From: an uncultured Acetatifactor sp.
GTDB lineage: Bacteria > Bacillota > Clostridia > Lachnospirales > Lachnospiraceae
Assembly (NCBI GenBank): GCA_910584865.1
Contig: CAJUCE010000012.1
Coordinates: forward strand, 70,680 to 134,679
Length of the DNA: 64,000 nucleotides
Direction of reading: 5' to 3'
Part shown: positions 24,574 through 33,952 of the stretch, piece by piece
Numbering within the stretch: the stretch's first letter is position 1
How the letters are laid out: each line of letters begins with the position of its first letter
The notes under the pieces: generated by a model
What the model saw: the letters and a program-made list of their open reading frames with translations, nothing else
What the model was told of the DNA's origin: nothing
The model's database searches: none
Made by a program: the position numbers and the translations under genes

Positions 24574-24608
24574 ATAAGAGTGAGCGCTTTCGCGTGCTCA
24601 TGAGTATA
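24574..24608 (+). repeat. dispersed inverted repeat, copy 1
   Basis: The arms GAGTGAGCGC and GTGCTCATGAGTATA form an imperfect hairpin with a short loop. On the other strand it matches the arms at 38405-38469, where the loop is longer. The following 24609-24783 holds GGTTCC/GGAACC and GGG...CCC hairpins but no gene. Confidence 0.5.
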
Positions 24609-24783
24609 GAATATAGCAATTTTATATACATTTCAAGCTGTTTCTTCACTGGCGGTTCCGAAGTGTGAGTTTTATAATGGAACCATAGTTACAGGGTTCG
24701 CGAAGTGTTTCCCATAACAGAATTATGACCATGGGTCCGCAAAGCGATCCCCGGATTACCACATACCAGAAGGAGGTAAAAAT

Positions 24784-26508
24784 ATGAACAATATACCAAG
24801 ACCGGAGTATCCCAGGCCGCAGATGCAGCGCAAAGACTGGATGAATCTGAACGGAGAATGGGATTTCTCTTTTGACTTCGGCAACAGCGGAATGAACAGG
24901 AAACTTTTTGAGGAGGAGAAGCTGGACCAAAAGATTACGGTACCCTTCTGCCCGGAAAGCGACCTTAGCGGGATCGGCTACAAGGATTTTATGCCCGCTG
25001 TATGGTACCTGCGTACTTTTGAGCTGACGCAGGAGCAGTGCGGGGGCCGGGTCATGCTGCATTTCGGGGCGGTGGATTATGAGTGCCATGTATGGATTAA
25101 CGGCAAAGAGGCGGGCATCCATAAGGGAGGCTATGTTTCATTCCGGTTCGACATCACTGACCTGACGGTAATCGGGGAAAACCGCGTCACGGTATATGCC
25201 TTTGACGACCAGAGAAGCGGCAGGCAGTGCAAGGGAAAGCAGTGCGGGCTGTTCCATTCCTTCGGCTGTGAATATACCAGGACCACGGGAATCTGGCAGA
25301 CTGTGTGGCTGGAGTTCCTTCCTTCCGATTACATAGAAAGTGTACAGCTCTATCCCAATATAGCGGATGCCGCGCTGACAATCAAGGCCCAGACCAGGGG
25401 AAGCGGGGTTCTGCGGGCGGAAGCCTATTATGAAGGTACCCTCTGCGGAAGCGCCGAGACAGAGATCACTTCCGGAAACGGCTTCCTGAAGCTTGGCTTA
25501 TCCCAGCTTTATCTGTGGGAAGCCGGAAACGGGCGCTTATATGACCTGAAGCTCTTTTTTGGGGAAGATGCTGTGGACAGCTACTTCGGCATGCGGGAAA
25601 TTAAGATTGACGGGGAGAAGGTACTGCTGAACGGCAAAGCGGTGTTTCAGCGTCTGGTGCTGGATCAGGGATTCTATCCGGACGGAATCTATACGGCTCC
25701 TTCCGACGAAATTCTGGTGCGGGATATTCATCTGGCTCTTCAGGCGGGCTTTAACGGGGCCAGACTGCACCAGAAGGTGTTCGAGGAGCGGTTCCTGTAC
25801 CACTGTGACAGGCTGGGCTATCTGGTCTGGGGAGAGCAGGCGAACTGGGGGCTTGACTACAGCCGTCCCGACGGGCTGAAATGCTTCCTGCCGGAATGGA
25901 TGGAGGTGCTGAAGCGCGATTTCAACCATCCTGCCATTGTAGGCTGGTGCCCCTTTAACGAGACCTGGGATTATGAGGGCAGGAAGCAGGATGACGACCT
26001 TCTCCGCATTACTTACCTGATGACGAAGCAGTACGACACCACCCGCCCCTGCATCGACACAAGCGGCAATTACCATGTGCAGACGGATATCTATGACCTG
26101 CACGACTATGAGCAGGACGGGGATGCTTTTGAGGAGAGATACAGGGATTTTGCCCAGGGAGGGCCTCTCCCGGACAATCACGGATACAGGCAGACGCCGA
26201 AAGAGGGAGTTCCCGTCTTTATCAGCGAATACGGCGGCATCAAATGGAATGTGGACCAGGCGGGCAGAGACGACGCCTGGGGATACGGAGACGGCCCCGG
26301 GACCATGGAGGAATACCTGGAGCGGTACCGCCGCCTGACGGATGTGCTCATGGACAATCCCAGAATGTTCGGGTTCTGTTTTACACAGCTGTATGATGTG
26401 GAACTGGAAGTGAACGGCCTGTATACGTATGACAGGGAAGCCAAGTTTGATATGGAGATCATCCGACAGATTAACAGCAGGAAGGCGGCCATTGAGACAG
26501 AAGAATAA
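24784..26508 (+). CDS. glycoside hydrolase family 2 protein (beta-galactosidase/glucuronidase type)
   Basis: The 574-residue enzyme has the GH2 order: a jelly-roll sugar-binding domain (MNLNGEWDFSFD...VWYLRTFEL...HVWINGKEAG...GGYVSFRFDIT), an Ig-like domain, and a TIM barrel. The acid/base Glu393 lies in GWCPFNETWD and the nucleophile Glu482 in FISEYGG. There is no signal peptide, so it acts inside the cell on imported sugars. The product is short, closer to beta-glucuronidases than to LacZ; substrate cannot be set from motifs. AGGAGG precedes the ATG. A solute-binding-protein tail and a GntR regulator follow, suggesting a broken sugar-use operon. Confidence 0.88.
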   Translation: MNNIPRPEYPRPQMQRKDWMNLNGEWDFSFDFGNSGMNRKLFEEEKLDQKITVPFCPESDLSGIGYKDFMPAVWYLRTFELTQEQCGGRVMLHFGAVDYECHVWINGKEAGIHKGGYVSFRFDITDLTVIGENRVTVYAFDDQRSGRQCKGKQCGLFHSFGCEYTRTTGIWQTVWLEFLPSDYIESVQLYPNIADAALTIKAQTRGSGVLRAEAYYEGTLCGSAETEITSGNGFLKLGLSQLYLWEAGNGRLYDLKLFFGEDAVDSYFGMREIKIDGEKVLLNGKAVFQRLVLDQGFYPDGIYTAPSDEILVRDIHLALQAGFNGARLHQKVFEERFLYHCDRLGYLVWGEQANWGLDYSRPDGLKCFLPEWMEVLKRDFNHPAIVGWCPFNETWDYEGRKQDDDLLRITYLMTKQYDTTRPCIDTSGNYHVQTDIYDLHDYEQDGDAFEERYRDFAQGGPLPDNHGYRQTPKEGVPVFISEYGGIKWNVDQAGRDDAWGYGDGPGTMEEYLERYRRLTDVLMDNPRMFGFCFTQLYDVELEVNGLYTYDREAKFDMEIIRQINSRKAAIETEE

Positions 26509-26520
26509 GAATGGTTTTGT

Positions 26521-26945
26521 ATGGCGCAAAACAAAGGAGGCGGTTATGGCACCACTACATATGACACTGTGGGTTGGGTATCTCCCAGGGACCTGGCGCA
26601 TCCCGAAGAGACGTGGGAGCTGATCAAGTTTATGAGCGGCGAGATGTATGAGAGCGTATTGAAAGTGACTCCCGTGACGCCCTGAGCCCACAAGGACTCT
26701 GCGCATGTATTTTATGATGCGGTTACGGAAGCGGGTCATCCGGAAGCGGCGGAAGCAGTGCAGACAATGATGTCTGTGGAGAAAAAGAACGGCGTGCTTT
26801 ATGCGGCTGACTGGGCCGGCGATGCAAGTAAGGTGTGGGATGAGAGCTATAACAATTTCCTGGACAGCAAGGCTGACACCGATTTGAAGGAGTTGGCGGA
26901 CAAGGTGAATGAGGTCATTGCGGCGAACCTTTGGTTTGACATATC
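26521..26945 (+). pseudogene. C-terminal remnant of an ABC sugar-binding protein
   Basis: One frame reads GGGYGTTTYDTVGWVSPRDL, HPEETWELIKFMSGEMYE and VLKVTPVTP, then TGA (26683-26685). It continues AHKDSAHVFYDAVTEAGHPE and ends near ELADKVNEVIAANLWF. This is the C-terminal part of family 1 extracellular solute-binding proteins. The first two thirds, including signal peptide, are missing, and the frame has a stop. It lies 12 bp after the GH2 gene, so a deletion probably removed the transporter genes between GH2 and this tail. Confidence 0.7.
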
Positions 26946-26990
26946 AATTCAAAAAAGATATACTGATAGCAATGTAAGCGGGGTGAATAA

Positions 26991-28118
26991 ATGGAGAAGG
27001 AACTTCTGTATCAGAAAATATATAATGACCTTTTGCAGGGAATCAGGACTCATAAGTATCCGCCCGGCAGCCGTCTTCCGTCGGAGAAGGAGCTGACAGA
27101 GCAGTACGGTGTGAGCCGCATTACGAGCAAAAAAGCCCTGGAGATGCTGGCCGACAGGAACTTTATCACCAGAAGGCCCGGGAAAGGCTCCTATGTACTG
27201 GAGAATGCCGGGGCGGAAGGGGAGAAGAGCATGGCCCTTCTGCCGGGAGCTGCCGCGGAGGGCAGGGGAAGGCTGATAGGTGTAGTCCTGGACGGATTCG
27301 GCGCCGCATACGGCAGCGATATCGTCAACGGAATCGAACGCGAGTGCAGGAAGCGCAATTACCACATGATACTGAAATGCACCTACGGCAATATGGCGGA
27401 GGAATCGAGAGCCATAGGGGAACTGATTGCACTGGGAGTGGAAGGCATCATCCTGATGTGCGTGCAGGGAGAGACCTATAATGCGGATGTGCTGAGACTG
27501 TCCGTGGAGCAGTTTCCCATCGTCATGATTGACAGGGAGCTGACAGGGCTGCCGATTCCCTGTGTGTGTACGGACAATTATCAGGCGTCCAGGGATCTGA
27601 TGGCGCTGCTGATTGAGAGGGGGCATAAGGACATTTGTTTTCTGTCCCATCCTTCCATGCAGACATCCAGTGTGGCGGCGCGTTTTTCGGGCTATCTGGA
27701 CAGCCTGTTGGAGCACGGCTTAAGAACCGGCGAGGACATGTGGCTGAGGAATCTGCAGGCATTCCTTCCCCGGATGGGCGAAGACGAGGGGGAGGAGCGG
27801 GCGGACATTAAGGCGGTGAAAAATTTCATTATAAAGCACTCTCATGTGACCGGTTTTTTTGCGGTAGGCCTGGAACTGGGAATCATGGTCTATAAGATAT
27901 TGCGTGAAATGGGGCAGGAGAAGGAGAAGGAAGTCGTGTTTTTCGACGGTATAGACGAGGCCTGCGATTCCAATCCCGTTTTTTCCCATGTGGTGCAGGA
28001 TGAATATCTGATGGGAACCATGGCGGTCAAATATCTGAAGAACCGCATGGAAGGGAAGGAAGTGCCGAAGAGATATAATGTTCCCTATAAGGTAATCAGG
28101 GGGGAGGGGCAGGGTTAA
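26991..28118 (+). CDS. GntR-type regulator with LacI-like sugar-sensing domain
   Basis: The 375-residue protein joins an N-terminal GntR winged helix (residues 1-70, YPPGSRLPSEKELTEQYGVSR and RRPGKGSYV) to a periplasmic-binding-fold sensor (GRLIGVVLDGFGAAYGSDI, LIALGVEGIILM, VCTDNYQASRDL). This layout is that of AraR of B. subtilis. It probably represses sugar genes until an inducer binds. The likely targets are the adjacent GH2 gene and the lost transporter whose tail lies just upstream. GGGGTG precedes the ATG. Confidence 0.88.
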   Translation: MEKELLYQKIYNDLLQGIRTHKYPPGSRLPSEKELTEQYGVSRITSKKALEMLADRNFITRRPGKGSYVLENAGAEGEKSMALLPGAAAEGRGRLIGVVLDGFGAAYGSDIVNGIERECRKRNYHMILKCTYGNMAEESRAIGELIALGVEGIILMCVQGETYNADVLRLSVEQFPIVMIDRELTGLPIPCVCTDNYQASRDLMALLIERGHKDICFLSHPSMQTSSVAARFSGYLDSLLEHGLRTGEDMWLRNLQAFLPRMGEDEGEERADIKAVKNFIIKHSHVTGFFAVGLELGIMVYKILREMGQEKEKEVVFFDGIDEACDSNPVFSHVVQDEYLMGTMAVKYLKNRMEGKEVPKRYNVPYKVIRGEGQG

Positions 28119-28189
28119 GTCCTGAGCTCTGTCTCCATTCCCTTGCACAGCTTCGTCATCACCTGTTACGCCACGTTCTCCGGGATGTC

Positions 28190-28870
28190 TTACTTAAAAA
28201 AGCTGAACAGGACAATACAGGATATCACATTTCCAAGAATGTGCGAAAACGTACTGATAACGCAATTTCCCGATTTCCAATAAACTACTGAGAAAATCAA
28301 GCTGTCAATGAATACATTGGAAATGTCAAAAATCACAACACCAATGTTTCCTGTGGCAATATGCCCTGCTGCGAAAATAATGGACGATACAACCGCACAA
28401 ATCCAAGCGGGAAACAGCTTTGAGGTTTTTCCGAAAAAGAAGCCGCGAAATGCAATTTCTTCGCCAAATCCTCCGAGGATAAACTGTATGATCAGTAGTA
28501 TTGTCTTATCAAAAGACAGGAAGGAACTCGTCCGGCCGAGTACGTGGTCAGCAAATTCCCCGCTGAAAATCAAATTTCCCACAATAATCGTTGCGATACC
28601 ACTAAAGCATGGCACCAATGCCCATGCAGTTACACCCGGCTTTTTCATATCTTCCACAATTGTATTAAAACGCAAACCCGATTTGGCATTCGGCGTTTTG
28701 GAAACTATTTCCACAAGGAAGAAAAACGCAATTCCAACAAACACGGAATAGCCCGCAATATTCGAGGACGGCACAATTTTCGTCGCCGCCAATACTACCA
28801 TGATCGCCACACCTGTCATCGTGAGGACGGTACTCTTTTTATTATTTTCCATAGCCTGCTGATTTTTCAT
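28190..28870 (-). CDS. CPBP family intramembrane metalloprotease
   Basis: The 226-residue integral membrane protein has several hydrophobic segments. The CPBP/Abi signature appears as GGFGEEIAFRGFFFG (the EExxxR motif), with His ligands in SIIFAAGHIATGN and FSHILGN. Bacterial members are prenyl-protease relatives linked to bacteriocin self-immunity or regulation. GGAGG lies before the start on the minus strand. The TetR gene lies just upstream in the same direction, so the two probably form an operon controlled by the dyad at 29558-29585. Confidence 0.85.
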   Translation of the reverse strand: MKNQQAMENNKKSTVLTMTGVAIMVVLAATKIVPSSNIAGYSVFVGIAFFFLVEIVSKTPNAKSGLRFNTIVEDMKKPGVTAWALVPCFSGIATIIVGNLIFSGEFADHVLGRTSSFLSFDKTILLIIQFILGGFGEEIAFRGFFFGKTSKLFPAWICAVVSSIIFAAGHIATGNIGVVIFDISNVFIDSLIFSVVYWKSGNCVISTFSHILGNVISCIVLFSFFK

Positions 28871-28957
28871 TTCATTTCCTCCTATTCCAGTACCGTCTCT
28901 GCACTACGGTGGGCACCTTCGTTCCGAGACTGTTATAAAATTTCCTATTGACATTTC

Positions 28958-29539
28958 TTAGCTGGACTGTATTGATAATATCGCGCCGGTGTATACCCGT
29001 TCCAAGTGCTCTGCAATCAGCTTTTCATCGAATTCAAGCGAGTTGTTCGCAATAATGCTGGCGTAACCGTGAACAAACATCGCAAGCGTTATAAAAACCT
29101 CTTTTGCTTGGTCTAAATCCATTTGGTCTAAATCCAAATTCATCCCTTGCTGCATTGCCGAGAGGACGGGCTTAAGCCCCTCGGAATTTATCATTTCAAG
29201 CAAACTGTTACCCTTTGTATACCCCGATTGAAACAGAAACCGAAACAAATTCGGCTCATCCACCGCAAAACGAATATAATTCAGCCCAATTCCAAGCATG
29301 ATTTCCTCTTCGTTTCCCGAAACATTCATTAAATACTCCAGGTGAAACTGATCGGTTCTCTCAAAAGCCGCAAGCTTTAGATTCTCAATCGTAGCAAAGT
29401 GATACATAACAGGATGCGTAGAGCAGTTCAGTTTATTTGAGACAATCCTTGCATTGATGTTTTCCCAGCCCTCTTCACGAGCAACCTTAAAGGCAGCATC
29501 AATAACCATCTCTTTTGTGATTTTAGGTTTTGGCGGCAT
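28958..29539 (-). CDS. TetR/AcrR-type transcriptional regulator
   Basis: The 193-residue protein starts MPPKPKITKEMVIDAAFKVA, with an HTH at about 25-50 (NINARIVSNKLNCSTHPVMYHF). The C-terminal all-helical ligand and dimer region includes NLFRFLFQSGY. A ribosome site (GAGGAAAAG) is present. A 28-bp dyad lies 19 bp upstream and is the likely self-operator. Codon use is more AT-rich than in neighbours, hinting at acquired DNA with the CPBP gene. Confidence 0.85.
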   Translation of the reverse strand: MPPKPKITKEMVIDAAFKVAREEGWENINARIVSNKLNCSTHPVMYHFATIENLKLAAFERTDQFHLEYLMNVSGNEEEIMLGIGLNYIRFAVDEPNLFRFLFQSGYTKGNSLLEMINSEGLKPVLSAMQQGMNLDLDQMDLDQAKEVFITLAMFVHGYASIIANNSLEFDEKLIAEHLERVYTGAILSIQSS

Positions 29540-29557
29540 AACTTTTCCTCTTGTTTA

Positions 29558-29585
29558 GTAATTTTTGTTATGTAACGATAATTAC
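29558..29585 (-). promoter_or_regulatory. 28-bp dyad, putative TetR operator
   Basis: GTAATT and AATTAC mark the ends, with GTTA/TAAC at the centre. Nearly all positions are symmetric. It sits between the TetR start and the upstream promoter region, a typical place for autoregulation. Confidence 0.7.
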
Positions 29586-29639
29586 ATTATATATCGCCGC
29601 AGTGGTTTTGTCAATCGGCCCGGATAAAAATTTGTCTAC

Positions 29640-29684
29640 TATACGTTGGCAAAGGTTTTAGGTCGGTTTTCGGTCGTGAGTATA
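29640..29684 (+). repeat. dispersed TATACG...CGTGAGTATA element, copy 1
   Basis: TATACG at 29640 and CGTGAGTATA at 29675-29684 enclose TGGCAAAGGTTTT. A similar arrangement (TATACG, TGGCAGATGTTTT, CGTGAGTATA) occurs at 38466-38507. Confidence 0.4.
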
Positions 29685-29699
29685 AAATGTGTTTTCGGA

Positions 29700-29728
29700 T
29701 TGACATATCATTAAATAACATATATAAT
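29700..29728 (+). promoter_or_regulatory. consensus sigma-A promoter for the GH125 gene
   Basis: TTGACA (29700-29705), exactly 17 bp, TATAAT (29723-29728). Both hexamers are perfect. The rest of 29540-29846 holds the TetR dyad and a repeat, but no gene. Confidence 0.9.
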
Positions 29729-29846
29729 ATATTCAGCACTTTTTTGCAGAGAGTACTAGGAGAATATATCTGTGACAGGAGAAGCGGAAGGGACCTGCAC
29801 ACCGCATCGGAGGCGGGATGAGACAGAGGTGAGGAGGAACAGGGAT

Positions 29847-31124
29847 ATGAAAATACCGGAAAATCTGAGAAGGAGGGCAGCGGAACTGGAAGAATACTAC
29901 GCAGCTCATTATGGGGCACTGGCTCCGCTGATTTCCAGATGCTTTTTAAATACCATGGAGACCACGGTAAAGCAGCTGGAGGACGGCAGTTATTTTGTCA
30001 TTACCGGAGACATTCCGGCCATGTGGCTGCGGGACTCCTCGGCCCAGGTCCGGCCCTATGTGCAGTTTGCCGGGGAGGATGCGCAGCTGCAGGCCATACT
30101 GGAGGGTGTCATTGCGAAGCAGGCCCAGTTTGTATGCATTGACCCTTATGCAAATGCCTTCAATGAGGTTGCCAACGGGGCGGGCCATCAGGACATAACG
30201 GCGCGCAATGACCATGTGTGGGAGCGGAAGTATGAGGTGGATTCCCTGTGCGCGCCGCTTTATCTGGGATACCATTACTGGAAAACCACGGGAATTGACA
30301 GAATTTTCACCGAAAGCTATTATAACATGATTGCCGCGGTTGTCAGGACTTTTCAGACAGAACAGGATCACGGGAAATCCGATTATTATTTTCAGCGCCA
30401 TGACTGTGCGAAAACCGATACCTTGCCCAATGAGGGAAGAGGGACTGCGGTGAAGGTGACGGGAATGACCTGGTCGGGATTCAGACCCTCCGATGACTGC
30501 TGTGACTTCGGCTATCTGATTCCCTCCAACATGATGGCGGTGAAGGCTTTGGAGTTTGCGGAGGAGATATGCCGGGAGTGTTATGGGGAGGGGGAGCTTG
30601 CAGGGAGATGCGGGAAGCTTGCCATGGAAATCCGTGAGGGGATTCAAAGGTACGGGGTGTTCCGGCATCCAAAATACGGACAGATCTATGCCTATGAGAC
30701 AGACGGATTCGGCAACTATAATCTGATGGATGACGCCAATTCCCCCAGTCTTTTGTCCATGCCGTATCTGGGCTACTGTGACAGGGAGGAACCGGTCTAT
30801 CAAAATACGCGCAGATTTATTCTGTCTGCCGATAATCCTTATTACTTTGAGGGAAAATTCGCAAAGGGAGTGGGAAGCCCCCACACGCCCAAGGGGTATG
30901 TGTGGCATATCGGGATTATCATGCAGGCGCTCACCTCCGGGGACCGGGAGGAGATACAGGAGTGCCTGGATATGCTGGCAGGAACCCATGCAGGGACGAA
31001 TTACATGCACGAATCCTTTGACCCTTCGAATCCGGCAGCGTATTCCAGGCCGTGGTTTGCGTGGGCTAACACGCTGTTTGCGGAGCTTTTAAATAAGCTG
31101 ATGGAGGAAGGGTTCTGGCGGTGA
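29847..31124 (+). CDS. glycoside hydrolase family 125 (exo-alpha-1,6-mannosidase type)
   Basis: The 425-residue protein matches the GH125 (formerly DUF1237) family. It has GDIPAMWLRDSSAQVRPYV, DPYANAFNE, WERKYEVDSLCAPLYLGYHYW, WSGFRPSDDCCDFGYLIPSNM and HTPKGYVWHIGIIMQAL. Characterised members remove alpha-1,6-linked mannose from N-glycan-type oligosaccharides. No signal peptide is present, so it acts in the cytoplasm. ATG 29847 with GAGGAGG upstream is preferred to an earlier in-frame start. No transporter lies next to it. Confidence 0.92.
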   Translation: MKIPENLRRRAAELEEYYAAHYGALAPLISRCFLNTMETTVKQLEDGSYFVITGDIPAMWLRDSSAQVRPYVQFAGEDAQLQAILEGVIAKQAQFVCIDPYANAFNEVANGAGHQDITARNDHVWERKYEVDSLCAPLYLGYHYWKTTGIDRIFTESYYNMIAAVVRTFQTEQDHGKSDYYFQRHDCAKTDTLPNEGRGTAVKVTGMTWSGFRPSDDCCDFGYLIPSNMMAVKALEFAEEICRECYGEGELAGRCGKLAMEIREGIQRYGVFRHPKYGQIYAYETDGFGNYNLMDDANSPSLLSMPYLGYCDREEPVYQNTRRFILSADNPYYFEGKFAKGVGSPHTPKGYVWHIGIIMQALTSGDREEIQECLDMLAGTHAGTNYMHESFDPSNPAAYSRPWFAWANTLFAELLNKLMEEGFWR

Positions 31125-31254
31125 GAGAATCGGGAAATCCGATAAAACGGTTTGATTTCGGATATCCGGAAGGGTTTTGGCAAAGGGGAGGAATTCCCCC
31201 GGCTTTGCTCAGGGTATTGGGGCGGAGCCGGGGGAAGCGTGTCCCGGGAATGAA

Positions 31255-31800
31255 TTAATACAATTCCGAGAAATCAATATAGAAATCTTCGTAAATATGC
31301 ACCTTTATCTTATCCTGGAAAGAATAAGTCTCCGGCGTGAATTCTTCCTGCTCAAAGTAATTGACCAGGACTTTTTCCGTGCGGGGGTCAATGATCCAGT
31401 ATTCCCTTACAGAGGCATCCATGTAAAGGTTCAGCTTGCGGACATAGTCCAGGCTGGCCGTGGTGGGGGAAATGATTTCGATGATCCAGTCCGGGGCGCC
31501 GCTGCAGCCCTTGTCGGTCAACTTACCGGGATCACAGATCACGCTGATGTCGGGTTCCACGATGGTGTCGTGGTCTTCAAACAGCTTGACGGCAAAGGGG
31601 GCAGGGTAGATTTCGCAGCCACCTTTTTTGGAGCGGATATAATTCCGTATGGTTCCTGACAATTCCATCAGGATTTTCTGGTGAATGCGGCTGGGAGCTG
31701 CCATATAGTAGAACTGGCCGTCGATCAGCTCCGCACGGACGTTTTCGGGAAGATTGTAATAGTCTTCTTCGGAATAATAATACTTTTGAGCTAATCCCAT
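31255..31800 (-). CDS. Uma2 family endonuclease-like protein (DUF820)
   Basis: The 181-residue product has the Uma2 pattern of a PD-(D/E)XK fold: AELIDGQFYYMAAPSRIHQKI, IVEPDISVICDP, APDWIIEIISPTTASLDYVRKL and REYWIIDPRTEKV. Members are abundant in cyanobacteria and clostridia, with no settled role. AAAGGAAA precedes the ATG. A second, divergent Uma2 gene lies at 40637. Confidence 0.88.
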   Translation of the reverse strand: MGLAQKYYYSEEDYYNLPENVRAELIDGQFYYMAAPSRIHQKILMELSGTIRNYIRSKKGGCEIYPAPFAVKLFEDHDTIVEPDISVICDPGKLTDKGCSGAPDWIIEIISPTTASLDYVRKLNLYMDASVREYWIIDPRTEKVLVNYFEQEEFTPETYSFQDKIKVHIYEDFYIDFSELY

Positions 31801-31877
31801 AGTGATTTCCTTTCCAGGTTTTCCTTTTCGGAAGGGCGGTAAAAATTCAGTATCTGTTCCCGGAGGCGGCTCCCTGC

Positions 31878-32735
31878 TTACCCATAAACCGCATTCACGA
31901 TTTCCCCTGCCATCTTCGGTTTATTCATAGTATAAATATGAATATTGTTCACACCGTTCTCCCGCAGGTCACGGATCTGCCGTATGGCATAGTCGATGCC
32001 GGCTTTCCGCATGTCTTCCTTATTATCTCCGTAATTGGCAATCAAATCCGCCAGGGCCTTGGGCACGCTGGAGCCGGAGAGGCTGACGGTGGTGCCGATC
32101 TGCCTGGCCGTGGTGATGGGCATGATGCCTGCGCAGATGGGGATGGTGATGCCCTTCCTTTCCGCCTTTTCCAGGAAAGAATAGTAGTAGTCATTGTCAA
32201 AAAACAGCTGGCTGATGAGAAATTCCGCTCCCGCGTTCTGTTTTTTTACCAGATTGTTCAAATCCGATTCCATGCTGAAGCTCTCGTAATGCTTCTCCGG
32301 ATAGCATGCCCCTGCCACATGAAGCCCGGTATGCTCCTTCAGGAAGCTCATCATGTCGTTGGCGTGGGCAAAATCCCGGGACTGAAACTGCTCGTCGCTC
32401 ATGTCTTTGGGACGGTCTCCCCGCAGCGCGAGCACATACGCTACCCGGCGCTCCTGCAGGCTCTCCGACACCCGGAGCAGGTCCTCCTTCCGGCTGCCCA
32501 CGCAGGTCATATGGGCGATGGCGTCGATTTTCAGCGTGTTCTGTATGTAGGAAGCGATTTCCACGGTCTTGCCGCTGCGGCTTCCGCCTGCGCCGTAAGT
32601 GACACTGATAAAGTCGGGGTTCAGCTTCCCCAGGGAATCCAGTACCTCGAAGGCCGCTTCAAACTCCCCGTCCTTCTTCGGCGGGAAGACTTCAAAGGAA
32701 AGCGTTCCTTTCTGTACAAACATATCTTTTAACAT
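31878..32735 (-). CDS. metF: methylenetetrahydrofolate reductase
   Basis: MetF reduces methylene-THF to methyl-THF for methionine synthesis, or for the Wood-Ljungdahl methyl branch in acetogens. The 285-residue sequence has SFEVFPPKKDGEF, FISVTYGAGGSR, HMTCVGS, VLALRGDRP and AGAEFLISQLFFD. The FAD-binding barrel is full length. An AGGTGA site precedes the start at 32735, with Met 32723 as an alternative. No methionine-related gene or SAM riboswitch is visible next to it. Confidence 0.93.
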   Translation of the reverse strand: MLKDMFVQKGTLSFEVFPPKKDGEFEAAFEVLDSLGKLNPDFISVTYGAGGSRSGKTVEIASYIQNTLKIDAIAHMTCVGSRKEDLLRVSESLQERRVAYVLALRGDRPKDMSDEQFQSRDFAHANDMMSFLKEHTGLHVAGACYPEKHYESFSMESDLNNLVKKQNAGAEFLISQLFFDNDYYYSFLEKAERKGITIPICAGIMPITTARQIGTTVSLSGSSVPKALADLIANYGDNKEDMRKAGIDYAIRQIRDLRENGVNNIHIYTMNKPKMAGEIVNAVYG

Positions 32736-32983
32736 GATAAAATCACCTGATTTCCTTATTTTGTCTTGATTTTAGGACATAAATATCGTAACATAAAAAG
32801 GAATTCATTTCAAGGGAAAGGTAGTTACGATTCACGAGAGGTTCACGGAAAACAGGTTTCTTAACGGAGGCTGCCGGATTGGGGATTTGTCCCGGATGGG
32901 CGGAGGCCCGGCCGGTAAGGGGTATGTTTTTTGTCTGGGAAGAGAACCCGGCGCGGACTGTAACAAAAGGTGCAGAGAACACT

Positions 32984-33802
32984 ATGGGAACACAGGGATT
33001 TCAGGGAACAGGAGAATATGTGGCCAGCGAGGAGCTGATGGCCAGTGTCAATATTGCGATTGCACTGAAGAAGCCGCTTTTGATTAAGGGGGAGCCGGGC
33101 ACGGGCAAGACAATGCTTGCGGAGGCCGTGGCCAAGGCCTTGGGCAAGCGGCTGATTATCTGGAATATCAAATCCACCACCAAGGCCCAGGAGGGGCTGT
33201 ATGTCTACGATACCATTCAGCGCCTTTACGATGGGCAGTTCGGCGAGGAAGGGGTGGACGACATCGCCCATTACATCAAACTGGGCAAGCTGGGGGAAGC
33301 CTTCGACAGCGAAGAGCAGGTGGTGCTGCTCATCGATGAGATAGACAAGGCGGATCTGGAATTCCCCAACGATCTGCTGTGGGAACTGGACCAGATGGAA
33401 TTTTATATCAATGAGACAAAGCGTACCGTAAAGGCGAAACAGCGCCCCATCGTCATCATCACCTCCAACGCGGAGAAGGAGCTGCCGGACGCGTTTTTGC
33501 GGCGGTGTATCTTCCATTACATTGATTTCCCGGACAGGGAGCTGATGGAGGAGATTGTGCGGGTGCATTATCCCGATGTGGAGGAGAATCTGCTGAAGAA
33601 TGCCATGGAAGTATTCTACAATATCCGGGCCATCCGGGATATCAGGAAGAAACCCAGTACCTCCGAGCTAATCGACTGGGTGAACGCCCTGCAGATCGGA
33701 GGAATTCCCGCAGATACCATCAGGAAGGCTCTGCCCTTTGTGGGGGTAGTGGTAAAGAAGGATGAGGATTTGCAGCTGGTGCGCCAGGAACCGAATCTGT
33801 AG
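32984..33802 (+). CDS. MoxR-type AAA+ ATPase
   Basis: The 272-residue ATPase has Walker A GEPGTGKT, Walker B VVLLIDEIDKAD, sensor 1 IVIITSNAEKELPDAFLRR and a C-terminal lid. MoxR ATPases act as chaperones that load metals or mature enzyme complexes with VWA-domain partners. The partner VWA gene is at 36308, but a 2.1-kb foreign-looking gene separates them. ATG 32984 fits the conserved N-terminus GFQGTGEYVASEELMASV; the in-frame sequence upstream is not family-like. Confidence 0.88.
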   Translation: MGTQGFQGTGEYVASEELMASVNIAIALKKPLLIKGEPGTGKTMLAEAVAKALGKRLIIWNIKSTTKAQEGLYVYDTIQRLYDGQFGEEGVDDIAHYIKLGKLGEAFDSEEQVVLLIDEIDKADLEFPNDLLWELDQMEFYINETKRTVKAKQRPIVIITSNAEKELPDAFLRRCIFHYIDFPDRELMEEIVRVHYPDVEENLLKNAMEVFYNIRAIRDIRKKPSTSELIDWVNALQIGGIPADTIRKALPFVGVVVKKDEDLQLVRQEPNL

Positions 33803-33876
33803 ACAGACATCTGCAGAAAGGGCAAAGAGAAGGGCAGAAAGTATGCGCCATATAGGCTGGAAATTTATTTTTGAAC

Positions 33877-33905
33877 TTGCTGTCATGTAAGGAGCTTGAT
33901 ATAAT
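33877..33905 (+). promoter_or_regulatory. promoter for the EIIC fusion gene
   Basis: TTGCTG (33877-33882), 17 bp, TATAAT (33900-33905). The gene start at 33953 follows GGAGGGAAGG. This shows the inserted gene has its own transcription start. Confidence 0.65.
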
Positions 33906-33952
33906 TGGCATTAACGTTTGCATATGAAAATTCTATTTAGGAGGGAAGGAAC

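Noticed and set aside
25537..26739. 400-codon minus-strand frame opposite the GH2 gene
   Set aside because: The GH2 frame has catalytic motifs and a ribosome site; the opposite frame has neither.
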